Assembly (NCBI GenBank): GCA_019352875.1
Contig: JAAAFW010000006.1
Location: forward strand, 1,270,284 to 1,334,283
Direction of reading: 5' to 3'
DNA from: Pedobacter cryoconitis
Lineage (GTDB): Bacteria; Bacteroidota; Bacteroidia; Sphingobacteriales; Sphingobacteriaceae
DNA: 64,000 nt
Shown piece by piece: positions 56,105-64,000 of the stretch. Each line of letters opens with the position of its first letter. Positions within the stretch are counted from its first letter, which is position 1. Under the pieces are notes generated by a model. That model was not told the DNA's origin and did no database searches. It worked only from the letters and a program-made list of their open reading frames with translations. The translations under genes and the position numbers were made by a program.

Positions 56105-58000
56105 ATGAATGTAAAGCTTAAACTACTGTTGCCGGTTCTCTTCCTGCTATTCTGCAATGCCTGCAAACCGGAAAAAACAGTAAGGGTAATCCCTGTAGCT
56201 GACTTTTTTAAATCACTGGATAAAAGTTTATACAGTATTTCGCCGGATGGAAAGAAGTTGTCTTTTGTGCAGGTACAAGGTAAAAAACAAAATCTTTTTG
56301 TGGAAGATCTCGCTACAGGAACTACGGAGCAGATCACGAAATTCGAAGAAAAAAATATTAAATATTATTTCTGGGTTAGTAATGAAGAGCTGATCTATTA
56401 TAAAGAGAAGGCCGGAGCGGAACGATTTTCCGATATATTCATCATAGACCGTAATGGAGATAATGAACGTCAGTTAAGTAATAATGGCAGGAGCCGTATG
56501 CGTGTGCTCAAAGAGAAACTGATAGATGAAAAATACCTGTTGGTTTCATCTAATCGCAGAGATTCCTCAGTATTTGATGTCTACCGCTTAAATGTCAGAA
56601 ATGGTAAAATGGATATGGCGGCGCGGAACCCAGGTAATATTATAGACTGGTTTACTGATTCCAAAGGAAACCTGAGGCTCGCTACGTCCAGCGATGGTGT
56701 GAACCAAACGCTGTGGTACAGAGAAAAAGAAAATCAACAGTTTAAAGCTGTAGTTACCAATAATTTCAAATCTACATTTAAACCATTATCTATTTCAGAG
56801 CAGAATCCGAATATAGTATATGCTATTTCTGATGTAAACAGAGATAAGTGTGCGCTTGTTGAGATAGACTGTAATAAAGGAAAAGAGAGTAAAGTCCTCT
56901 TCAGTAATGATACATTGAATGTAGTGGATGCCCAGTATTCATCTTCTAAGAAGAAGTTTTCCTTTGTGATCTGTGAGACGTGGAAGAAAGAAAAATTCTA
57001 TCTGGATAGTAATGCCAAGAAGTTATATAGCAGGCTTGATCAGCTTTTACCAGGTACGGAATCCCGGATTATTGACCGTGATATTGCGGAGAATCTATAT
57101 GTGGTCAGGACATTTACCGACAGGAACCCGGGTTCCTATTACCTGTATGACGTAAAAAAACAAAATGTGCGTAAGCTGAGTGACTTTAATCCCGTGATCA
57201 AAGAATCAGAGATGAATGAAATGAAGCCTGTCACTTTTAAAGCGCGTGATGGCTTAAAGATACAAGGCTACCTTACCTTACCTCAACATCGTAACCCAGT
57301 TAATTTGCCGGTAGTTGTTTTGCCGCACAATGGTCCGGGAAACAGAAATATCTGGGAATATAATGCCGAAGTTCAGTTTTTGGCCAACCGCGGATATGCT
57401 GTCTTTCAGATGAATTACCGGGGATCATCGGGATATGGTAAGAACTTTATGGCAGCCGGTTTTAAACAATGGGGCGGTAAAATTCAGGAAGATATACATG
57501 ATGGCGTGAAATGGCTCATTAATGAAGGTGTTGCAGATCCTTCCAAAATCGCTATTTACGGGACAGGTTTTGGCGGTTATATTGCGTTAAATAGCTTATA
57601 TTCAAGTCCGGGTATGTATGTTTGTGGCGGATCGAATTCAGGGGTGATTAATTTATTCAGCTATTTAAAATCAATTCCACCATTTTTAACACCAAATCTG
57701 CAGATGTATTACGAAATTATTGGAAATCCGGTAACAGAAGTTGATTATATGCGTCAGGCGTCTCCGGTATTTCATGCCGATAAAATCCAGGTTCCGGTGT
57801 TTATTGCACAAAACCCACAAGATCCGAGAAGTAATTCGGGAGAGGCCATTCAATTTGTTAAAGAACTGAAGAAAAGAAATGTAGAGGTGACTTACCTCGA
57901 AAAAGAATACAGCGAGTTCTCCCCTCAGGGTGAAGACGTCCGTCAGAAACTTTATACAGCACTTGAACATTTCCTGTCCACCAATTTATCGGGCAAATAA
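56105..58000 (+). CDS. Lipoprotein of the S9 prolyl-oligopeptidase fold with lost catalytic triad
   Basis: From ATG 56105 the protein has 631 residues. A lipoprotein signal (lipobox LFCNAC, Cys20) is followed by a propeller-like region (about 30-370) and an alpha/beta-hydrolase domain (about 375-625). The nucleophile elbow reads YGTGFGGY, so the catalytic Ser of GxSxGG is Gly488. The Asp site (PQDP, Asp573) is kept. The usual GEGHGF His region is EYSEFS, with Ser603 where His would be. It should bind rather than cleave. It lies six bases before a sensor kinase, which suggests a ligand-sensing role. Compare the intact DPP-IV at 3636-5750. Confidence 0.82.
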   Translation: MNVKLKLLLPVLFLLFCNACKPEKTVRVIPVADFFKSLDKSLYSISPDGKKLSFVQVQGKKQNLFVEDLATGTTEQITKFEEKNIKYYFWVSNEELIYYKEKAGAERFSDIFIIDRNGDNERQLSNNGRSRMRVLKEKLIDEKYLLVSSNRRDSSVFDVYRLNVRNGKMDMAARNPGNIIDWFTDSKGNLRLATSSDGVNQTLWYREKENQQFKAVVTNNFKSTFKPLSISEQNPNIVYAISDVNRDKCALVEIDCNKGKESKVLFSNDTLNVVDAQYSSSKKKFSFVICETWKKEKFYLDSNAKKLYSRLDQLLPGTESRIIDRDIAENLYVVRTFTDRNPGSYYLYDVKKQNVRKLSDFNPVIKESEMNEMKPVTFKARDGLKIQGYLTLPQHRNPVNLPVVVLPHNGPGNRNIWEYNAEVQFLANRGYAVFQMNYRGSSGYGKNFMAAGFKQWGGKIQEDIHDGVKWLINEGVADPSKIAIYGTGFGGYIALNSLYSSPGMYVCGGSNSGVINLFSYLKSIPPFLTPNLQMYYEIIGNPVTEVDYMRQASPVFHADKIQVPVFIAQNPQDPRSNSGEAIQFVKELKKRNVEVTYLEKEYSEFSPQGEDVRQKLYTALEHFLSTNLSGK

Positions 58001-58006
58001 CAAAAT

Positions 58007-59674
58007 ATGCACTCTGAACATTACAGCGGCTACCGTAAAAACTTCTCCCTGATTCTGATATTTATTGTCCTGATCTCGGTGCTGTTTATCCTGTCCCTGT
58101 TTCTTGCTTATAACTTCAGTAAGAAGTTTATAGAGAATGAGTTTGTATCAGAAAAGGTTAAAGTACTGGAAGAAAGTATCAAACCTTATAATGAGTTCTT
58201 TCAAAATAAGGTGCCGGAGATATCTTATTATAACGGTTACCTCGACTCGGCTACTACAGCGAAATTTGTTGATACGATTTTAAAAACCTATCCTTTTGTT
58301 TCCAAGGTTATCTTTTATGATTTGGAAGTTAATAACGGGCCTGTCAGAGACGGTCTGAATACCGGGCAGTTCTCACTCGGGCCGAAACTGGTCTATCAGT
58401 TTGGAGATCTTGTGCCAATGGATTCTGTGAAGCTCTTTTCCAGAGATGAGACTAAAAAGTTCAATCACAGAGATGATTTCAATGCTCTGGGAATAAAACT
58501 CATATCCTATGTTGAAAACCTCGACACAACAAAAGTGCCCGCGCAGGACGAGCTGTTCACAAATTTCAGTAATATCCGGTCTAATAAGATAACCTATCTT
58601 AATATCCCGCGCTTTGAGGATCTGAAGGTTTATAAAGAGATGCTGCGTAACAAGCTGCACCCTTCGCCCGTTTATCAGCAGGATATGTTATCATTTCATA
58701 TGGATCCTTATAAGATCCGGATTATCAATTCGCGTCCACTCTTATATCAGAATATCAGGATAGAACCACTTACTTACGATCCTTTAAATACCTCGTCAGA
58801 ATATATTGCGACGGAGATAGCTCTGCCCGGTCCGTTCTCCGACTATAAGCTTTATTTTATATCTGCCAAGTCATTTGTGGATAAAGAGATCAGAAGTTAC
58901 TTTATCCCGATTTCACTGGTCATGCTGCTATTTTATAGCCTGCTTGTATTGGTTGCTTATCTTATCTTCCGGAATCTGAACATTAATCACCGGATGTTCA
59001 AGTTGCAATATGATTTCGTGAATAACCTTACCCATGAGTTTAAAACGCCCGTCAGTGTCATTAAAATAGCTGGAAACAATATCAAGAGTGCAGCTTCCCT
59101 TACAGAAAGAGAATTGAAGATGTATGGTAAGATTCTGGATGAAGAAGCAGATAAACTCAATGGGCTGATGAATAAATTACTTGCCTTCACACAAATTGAG
59201 AATAATGCCATAGAGTTGAATCAGGATATCGTGAATATGGAAGATTTTATAGAAAGCACGATAGAATCCCATAATTTGAAACACCCCGACTTTAATGTAA
59301 CTTATGAAGTATCAGGATTCAGCACTTTTATTACAGATCCTGTACTTTTAGGAAGTCTTTTTGATAATTTAGCAGAGAACGCCTATAAATATTCCAGGCC
59401 TGAGCTGAAAAGGCTACATATCACAGCAAGGTTGATAAAAGGAAAAATTGTGCTTAGGTTTACAGATCAGGGGATAGGTATTCCGGCGCCGGAGATTAAT
59501 CATATCTTCAAGAAATTTTATAGAATTCAAAACCAGTATAATCAAAACGGAAGTGTGGGTCTTGGTCTCGCATTCTGTAAAGAACTGGTTAACTATATGA
59601 GTGGAGAAATAAGCGTAAAAAGTAAAGTAAACAAAGGAACAGAGTTTAAAATCGTACTGCCTTATAACAATTAA
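58007..59674 (+). CDS. Membrane sensor histidine kinase
   Basis: The 555-residue protein has two membrane helices (about 14-36 and 299-321) framing a large periplasmic domain (about 37-298) that I do not recognise. The cytoplasmic part lacks a clear HAMP. HisKA has the phospho-accepting His343 in LTHEFKTP. The HATPase domain has an N box (Asn454, Asn458), G1 (DQGIGIP, 487-493) and G2 (GLGL, 518-521), all intact. It lies six bases after the dead S9 lipoprotein and four before the regulator gene, so all three should be one transcript. Confidence 0.93.
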   Translation: MHSEHYSGYRKNFSLILIFIVLISVLFILSLFLAYNFSKKFIENEFVSEKVKVLEESIKPYNEFFQNKVPEISYYNGYLDSATTAKFVDTILKTYPFVSKVIFYDLEVNNGPVRDGLNTGQFSLGPKLVYQFGDLVPMDSVKLFSRDETKKFNHRDDFNALGIKLISYVENLDTTKVPAQDELFTNFSNIRSNKITYLNIPRFEDLKVYKEMLRNKLHPSPVYQQDMLSFHMDPYKIRIINSRPLLYQNIRIEPLTYDPLNTSSEYIATEIALPGPFSDYKLYFISAKSFVDKEIRSYFIPISLVMLLFYSLLVLVAYLIFRNLNINHRMFKLQYDFVNNLTHEFKTPVSVIKIAGNNIKSAASLTERELKMYGKILDEEADKLNGLMNKLLAFTQIENNAIELNQDIVNMEDFIESTIESHNLKHPDFNVTYEVSGFSTFITDPVLLGSLFDNLAENAYKYSRPELKRLHITARLIKGKIVLRFTDQGIGIPAPEINHIFKKFYRIQNQYNQNGSVGLGLAFCKELVNYMSGEISVKSKVNKGTEFKIVLPYNN

Positions 59675-59678
59675 TGAT

Positions 59679-60368
59679 ATGTCTAAAGGAATTAAAATAC
59701 TGATAGTTGAGGATGATGAAAATTTAAGGTTCTTGGTTGTTCACCGTCTGAAGTCCGAAGGATATGAGATCCTGGAGAATGGCGATGGTGAAACAGCGGT
59801 CAGAACGATCATGGACGAAAAGCCGGATATCGTTTTACTGGACTGGATGCTGCCGGGAAAACAAGGCTCTGAAGTATGCGAAGAAGTTCGTAAGCAGGGT
59901 TTTGATAAATTGATCATCATGATGACTGCAAAGGCACAGGACGTTGATAAGATTGATGCCTATACCTTTGGTGTTTCAGACTACGTGACCAAACCATTTA
60001 ATATGGATGTACTGGTTGCAATGCTGGAGAGCAAGGTGAAGTTTTTGCTTAATAATGACCGTTCAGAGATTCACCGTTTTGGCGATATGGAGCATCATCC
60101 GAATATTCACACCCTGTTTAGAAGTGGTAAGAAGATCGAATTGACTATTCTGGAGAACAGGATCCTTTTATATTTCCTTAGAAATCCGAATAAGGTTATT
60201 AACCGTGACGAGCTGATGTTAGTAGTCTGGGGTTATAATTCCGATGTGAACACCCGTACATTGGATATGCATATCGTAAGACTGAGAAAGAAAATTGAAC
60301 TGAATCCTGACAATCCGCAATTATTGCAGACCGTAAGAGGTATCGGTTACCGTTTCAATGCCGGTTAA
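59679..60368 (+). CDS. OmpR/PhoB-type response regulator
   Basis: The 229-residue protein has a receiver domain (about 5-120) with acidic pair Asp12/Asp13, phospho-acceptor Asp55 in VLLDWMLPG, Thr83 and Lys105. A winged-helix DNA-binding domain (about 130-227) has ENRILLYFLRNPNKVINRDEL and RTLDMHIVRLRKKI. It is the partner of the kinase four bases upstream. A strong terminator follows, so the trio ends here. Its target genes are not visible. Confidence 0.95.
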   Translation: MSKGIKILIVEDDENLRFLVVHRLKSEGYEILENGDGETAVRTIMDEKPDIVLLDWMLPGKQGSEVCEEVRKQGFDKLIIMMTAKAQDVDKIDAYTFGVSDYVTKPFNMDVLVAMLESKVKFLLNNDRSEIHRFGDMEHHPNIHTLFRSGKKIELTILENRILLYFLRNPNKVINRDELMLVVWGYNSDVNTRTLDMHIVRLRKKIELNPDNPQLLQTVRGIGYRFNAG

Positions 60369-60410
60369 TACCGTTAGAATAAGATTGGCGAAGAAGCTGA
60401 TCAAAAGATA

Positions 60411-60450
60411 TAAAAAAAGCACGCTGAAATAAAACAGCGTGCTTTTTTTA
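60411..60450. terminator. Bidirectional terminator after the response regulator
   Basis: A 16-bp perfect stem (60411-60426 with 60435-60450), with A- and T-runs on its outer parts, serves the regulator and the convergent phosphoesterase gene. Confidence 0.9.
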
Positions 60451-60490
60451 TATGACCTGATATAAGCCGAATTTATGCAGAAACCAATGT

Positions 60491-61780
60491 TTAAGCCCGT
60501 TTCAATGTGAAGATGGTAATTTCGGGCAGAATACCTACCCGTCCCGGATAACCAAGGAAACCATATCCGACATTTACGTATAGCTGTTGCTTTTGTTCCT
60601 GATAAAGGCCTGCCCATTCCTTATAAATGTATTCAATAGGACTCCATTGAAAATGCTCAGTTCTGACACCGAATTGCATACCATGCGTATGCCCGCTGAA
60701 CATCGCATCGATCTGCGGATATTTAGGCAGAACTTCGGCTCTCCAATGTGAAGGATCATGTGAGAGCAGTAGTTTTACTGGAAGATCATCTGTGTTTTTT
60801 ACAGCAAGCTCCATTTTTCCATATTTCGGGAAGCGGCCTATACCCCAGTTTTCGATACCGAGAATACCAATCTCTTCCCCGTCCACTTTTAATCGTCGGT
60901 TCTCATTCATGAGCAGGTCCCAACCCATTAGTTCGTGTGTTTTAATCACGTCTGCCAGGTTTTTAGCTTTTGCAGCCGATGGTTCTTTTCCAAAATGATA
61001 ATCTCCATAATCATGATTACCCAGCGTAGAATATACACCCAAAGGAGCTTTGATCTTGCTGAAAATATCCTGATAGTCACGCATTTCAGTAGCCATATCA
61101 TTTACAATATCGCCGGTGAAGAAAATGAAATCAGGCTTCTCACCCAAAAGCATCTCCACACCCCCCAGAACAGCCCGCTTATTATAAAAACTGCCGGAGT
61201 GGATATCAGATACCTGCCCCATGGTAATACCATCGAAAGCAGCAGGCAGATTAGGTAGGATCAACGTTTTTCTGCGGACCTGATAATCATATGCACCAGA
61301 AGCAATACCCCACGTTAAAGAAGTTAAGGGAACAGCAGCCGCCACCAGACCGGCTTTCACCAGAAAAGCAGAGCGTGTGATTGGTTCAGGACCACTCTCA
61401 GCGGCGGCTCCAGCGATCACCGGAGAACCATTGTGTTCAGTTACTCCCGTATCTTCCACCCGGTCTTTTTTTCTGAAAGCGTAAATCACCAGTCTGCGCA
61501 GGTCGTCCAGCAATAAGAAAGGCAGCATTACAATTTTACAGGCGGTGATCAGGAAAAAAGAAACCATGATAACCGAACGCAGTGATAGATAAATATTCAG
61601 ATAGATGCCCGCAAAAACACCTACGATCAGCAGGATACTGATAGACCAGTAAATCTTTCTGAACCCGTCGCGTACAGGTTTGGACCAGGATTTAAAAACC
61701 GCCAGAACGGCATTTATAAAGTAGTAGTCAAAGGCTATTATCAAAAGACAGCCAGTGATCAGGAAAGGTAATCTGCCCAT
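60491..61780 (-). CDS. Membrane-anchored metallophosphoesterase
   Basis: The 429-residue protein has three or four N-terminal membrane helices (about 5-105), a linker with another hydrophobic segment (about 143-165), and a calcineurin-like phosphoesterase domain (about 180-425). All metal motifs are intact: VSDIHSG, FTGDIVND, GNHDYG, LSHDP and SGHTHGMQ. Related YkuE/YpbG-type proteins act on lipids or nucleotides; the substrate here is unknown. The gene starts four bases after the MoxR-like ATPase stop and is probably co-transcribed with it. Confidence 0.9.
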   Translation of the reverse strand: MGRLPFLITGCLLIIAFDYYFINAVLAVFKSWSKPVRDGFRKIYWSISILLIVGVFAGIYLNIYLSLRSVIMVSFFLITACKIVMLPFLLLDDLRRLVIYAFRKKDRVEDTGVTEHNGSPVIAGAAAESGPEPITRSAFLVKAGLVAAAVPLTSLTWGIASGAYDYQVRRKTLILPNLPAAFDGITMGQVSDIHSGSFYNKRAVLGGVEMLLGEKPDFIFFTGDIVNDMATEMRDYQDIFSKIKAPLGVYSTLGNHDYGDYHFGKEPSAAKAKNLADVIKTHELMGWDLLMNENRRLKVDGEEIGILGIENWGIGRFPKYGKMELAVKNTDDLPVKLLLSHDPSHWRAEVLPKYPQIDAMFSGHTHGMQFGVRTEHFQWSPIEYIYKEWAGLYQEQKQQLYVNVGYGFLGYPGRVGILPEITIFTLKRA

Positions 61781-61784
61781 AAAA

Positions 61785-63275
61785 TCAGGTAAAATCTATA
61801 TCATCTTCATCCGGACCGGCAGTGAAGAGACTATCGAACATATCAGCGAAACTAAATCCGCCGGTTAAGAATTTTTTGCTTAGCTGAGAATGCTCGGCAA
61901 GACCATGCAGGATGAATTCCATCAGCAGCAGGATTTGTGCGGCGCTCAGTGTATGGTGGAAACGGTGTGCAAGCTCGTAAAGACCATTAACTTTCATTAA
62001 TTCCGCTTCATATTCTGCATTGGTCATGTCATCAGTAATGGCCATTGTATAACCCTCAGTGAACCAGTCTGTAATTTCCTGGTAGGGGTTTTTGCCTTTG
62101 CTCTTTTTGATCTTTTCTGGATCGGGGAAGTAGATCGGAAATAAAGCCTTAATTGCTTTACCCGTCAGCGTACCAGCTATTTTAGCCGGACCTTCCATTT
62201 CACCCTCATAAACAAGCTCAATTTTTCCGGTGATGGCAGGAATAATACCAATCAGATCGGCAAGCCTCACAGCCGTTCTTTCCTCGCCGCTTACCAGAAC
62301 CCTTCGTTCAGCAAAAGAAATAAGGTTTTCATAAGCAGAGATTGTCAGCCTGGCAGAAACACCCGACTTCTGATCTATATATTCACTTTTTCTTGCTTCA
62401 AAAGCGATCTGTTCAATCAGGTCTTTCACCAGTCCATCCACTTCCACACGCTGCAACTGCTCTTCAGTAACCCGGGCTTCCTGGAAAGTGATTTTGCGGG
62501 AAATAGCGATCGTTTGCGGGTAATGCGTAAGGATCTGACTTTCAATTCTGTCCTTCAGTGGTGTTACAATCGAACCCCTGTTCGTATAGTCTTCGGGATT
62601 TGCCGTAAATACGAACTGTACATCCAGCGGAAGGCGGAGTTTGAAACCACGAATCTGAATATCCTTTTCCTGTAACATATTAAACAGGGAAACCTGGATT
62701 CTGGCCTGAAGATCGGGCAGCTCATTGATAACGAATATTCCACGGTGCGCGCGCGGGATTAGTCCAAAGTGAATTACCCTTTCATCGTTGTAGGTTAACT
62801 TCATTGAAGCCGCTTTAATCGGATCTACATCACCAATCAGGTCGGCAACTGTTACGTCAGGTGTAGCCAGTTTCTCCGTATATCTTTCTGAGCGGTGCAG
62901 CCAGCTGACAGGCGTATCCTCTCCCAGACGACTGATAATATCTTTTCCAAACCAGGAAATAGGGTTCAGGGGATCGTCGAAGATTTCGCTGCCCGTGATA
63001 TAAGGAACATACTCATCCAGCAAGTTCACCATAAGCCTTGCGATTCTGGTTTTAGCCTGCCCGCGAAGGCCGAGCAGCAAAATATTGTGACGGGACAAGA
63101 TTGCTGTTTGCAGTTCGGGTATTACCGTTTCATCGTAGCCGACGATGCCTTTAAAACCAGCAGCTTTATTCTGGAGCTGGATAATGAGATTCTTGCGTAA
63201 TTCCTCTTTTACGCTTAATGAAGTATAACCGGCGTTTTTAAGGGCGCCAAGCGTTTGAATTAAATTATGGTCCAT
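61785..63275 (-). CDS. MoxR-like AAA+ ATPase (Mg-chelatase ChlI-like)
   Basis: The 496-residue protein has an AAA+ core (about 40-280), with Walker A GLRGQAKT (69-76), a Walker B-type segment FVINEL (182-187) and FTANPEDYTNRGSIVTPLKDRI for sensor and arginine-finger regions. The usual Asp of Walker B is Asn185, although Glu186 is kept. The C-terminal helical part (about 285-496) is unlike MoxR proper. Such ATPases pair with VWA proteins, here encoded 14 bases upstream, as metal-insertase or remodelling chaperones. The target is unknown. Confidence 0.88.
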   Translation of the reverse strand: MDHNLIQTLGALKNAGYTSLSVKEELRKNLIIQLQNKAAGFKGIVGYDETVIPELQTAILSRHNILLLGLRGQAKTRIARLMVNLLDEYVPYITGSEIFDDPLNPISWFGKDIISRLGEDTPVSWLHRSERYTEKLATPDVTVADLIGDVDPIKAASMKLTYNDERVIHFGLIPRAHRGIFVINELPDLQARIQVSLFNMLQEKDIQIRGFKLRLPLDVQFVFTANPEDYTNRGSIVTPLKDRIESQILTHYPQTIAISRKITFQEARVTEEQLQRVEVDGLVKDLIEQIAFEARKSEYIDQKSGVSARLTISAYENLISFAERRVLVSGEERTAVRLADLIGIIPAITGKIELVYEGEMEGPAKIAGTLTGKAIKALFPIYFPDPEKIKKSKGKNPYQEITDWFTEGYTMAITDDMTNAEYEAELMKVNGLYELAHRFHHTLSAAQILLLMEFILHGLAEHSQLSKKFLTGGFSFADMFDSLFTAGPDEDDIDFT

Positions 63276-63289
63276 AGATAGATGCCGAA

Positions 63290-64000
63290 TTATCGAACTG
63301 TTTTTTTTCTGTTGGTAATGAAATCTTCAAAAATATATTCACCAAGTCCTTCCAGTGAACTGTAGAAAGCCCGTCCGTCGTTAATCTTGGTAAATTCGCG
63401 TACGAAGTGCTGGAGATAAGGGTCTTTGGCGATCATAAAAGTAGTAATAGGAATTTTTAACCTTTTACAATGAGCAGCCATGTTCAGTGTTTTGGCCACA
63501 ACCTTACGGTCAAGACCTATACTGTTTTTATAATAGCGTCCATTCTCCTTCAGGCAGGTCGGTTTGCCGTCAGTGATCATGAAAATCTGTTTATTGGGTG
63601 TTTTTCTTCTGCGAAGAATGTCCGCAGCCAGCTCAAGGCCGGCACAAGTATTGGTGTGATATGGGCCAACTTCAAGATAGGGAAGCTCCTTTAAAGTAAT
63701 TGGCCAGGCATCATTGCCGAAAACCACAATATCCAGACTGTCCTTTGGGAACTTAGTTTTGATTAATTCCGAAAGGGCCATCGCTACTTTCCGGGCAGGT
63801 GTAATCCTGTCTTCCCCGTAAAGGATCATAGAATGAGAAATATCGATCATCAGCACAGTCGCCGTAGTCGTTTTATAGTCCTTTTCATGCACTTCCAGGT
63901 CATTCTCGGTCATCATGAAATCATTAATACCGTGGTTGATCTGTGCATTCTGAATAGAGGAAGTCATATCAATCTGGTCAGCGCTGTCTCCGAAAGAATA
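63290..64000 (-). CDS. VWA-domain protein paired with the MoxR-like ATPase (5' end beyond window)
   Basis: The frame is open to the right edge, with eleven more residues before the first internal ATG at 63967, so the gene is partial. The visible 236 residues are mostly a von Willebrand A domain. It has MIDAS residues in MIDISHSM (DxSxS), a Thr in the YHTNTCAGLEL segment and the Asp of TDGKPT, which suggest intact metal-dependent binding. VWA-MoxR pairs occur in BatA-like and chelatase-like systems. It lies 14 bases before the ATPase gene and is probably first in the ATPase-phosphoesterase run. Confidence 0.88.
   Translation of the reverse strand, partial: YSFGDSADQIDMTSSIQNAQINHGINDFMMTENDLEVHEKDYKTTTATVLMIDISHSMILYGEDRITPARKVAMALSELIKTKFPKDSLDIVVFGNDAWPITLKELPYLEVGPYHTNTCAGLELAADILRRRKTPNKQIFMITDGKPTCLKENGRYYKNSIGLDRKVVAKTLNMAAHCKRLKIPITTFMIAKDPYLQHFVREFTKINDGRAFYSSLEGLGEYIFEDFITNRKKTVR

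Overview
The window looks like a stretch of core chromosome from a Bacteroidota bacterium, most likely Sphingobacteriaceae and close to Pedobacter. That assignment is my inference. It rests on TAnnTTTG-type -7 promoter boxes, an alternative complex III plus caa3 oxidase cluster in the usual Bacteroidota order, lineage-typical families (DUF4251, DUF4286, GH29 fucosidase, DPP-IV-like S9 peptidases) and moderate GC. I saw no rRNA, tRNA, CRISPR array, insertion sequence or prophage.

Left part (1-18.5 kb). An ECF sigma factor with a co-transcribed small membrane protein is cut by the left edge. It is followed by an RhtA-type exporter behind a large palindrome, a secreted alpha-L-fucosidase, a secreted DPP-IV-like peptidase and a DUF4377/META protein. 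An unexplained 0.57 kb non-coding stretch then precedes an AT-rich DMT transporter. Next come metabolic genes: a branched-chain aminotransferase, a SerB-SerA fusion lacking the SerA Rossmann domain, an SDR, a metal-ligand-poor arginase-fold protein, purD and secA.

Middle part (18.5-36 kb). A forward run carries SPOR, M20, GDSL, dnaG, yraN and glutaminyl cyclase genes. After it lie a DUF4251 gene, pgi, prfB with an intact programmed +1 frameshift, an esterase, a SirB1-type protein, a methyltransferase, a BamA-like barrel and a deoxyhypusine-synthase-like protein without the usual catalytic lysine.

Respiratory part (36-53 kb). One promoter (TTTG-N22-TACTTTTG) precedes actABCDEF-coxB-coxA. A terminator-like hairpin follows, then ctaA-ctaB-two subunit III genes-subunit IV-like-Sco-like-DUF420. 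Together they encode a quinol:cytochrome c/O2 supercomplex and its heme A supply. The Sco-like protein has no cysteine at all.

Right part (52.6-64 kb). A second promoter drives a small membrane protein, DUF983, DUF2461 and an OmpA lipoprotein. After rfbC and DUF4286 comes a compact trio: a lipoprotein of the S9 peptidase fold with a lost catalytic triad, a sensor kinase and an OmpR-type regulator. The window ends with a metallophosphoesterase, a MoxR-like ATPase and a VWA protein that runs off the right edge.

The best candidates for something undescribed are the dead-peptidase/two-component trio, the cysteine-free Sco, the Rossmann-deleted SerB-SerA fusion and the seven-unit helically phased AACCCAC-type repeat upstream of the fucosidase.
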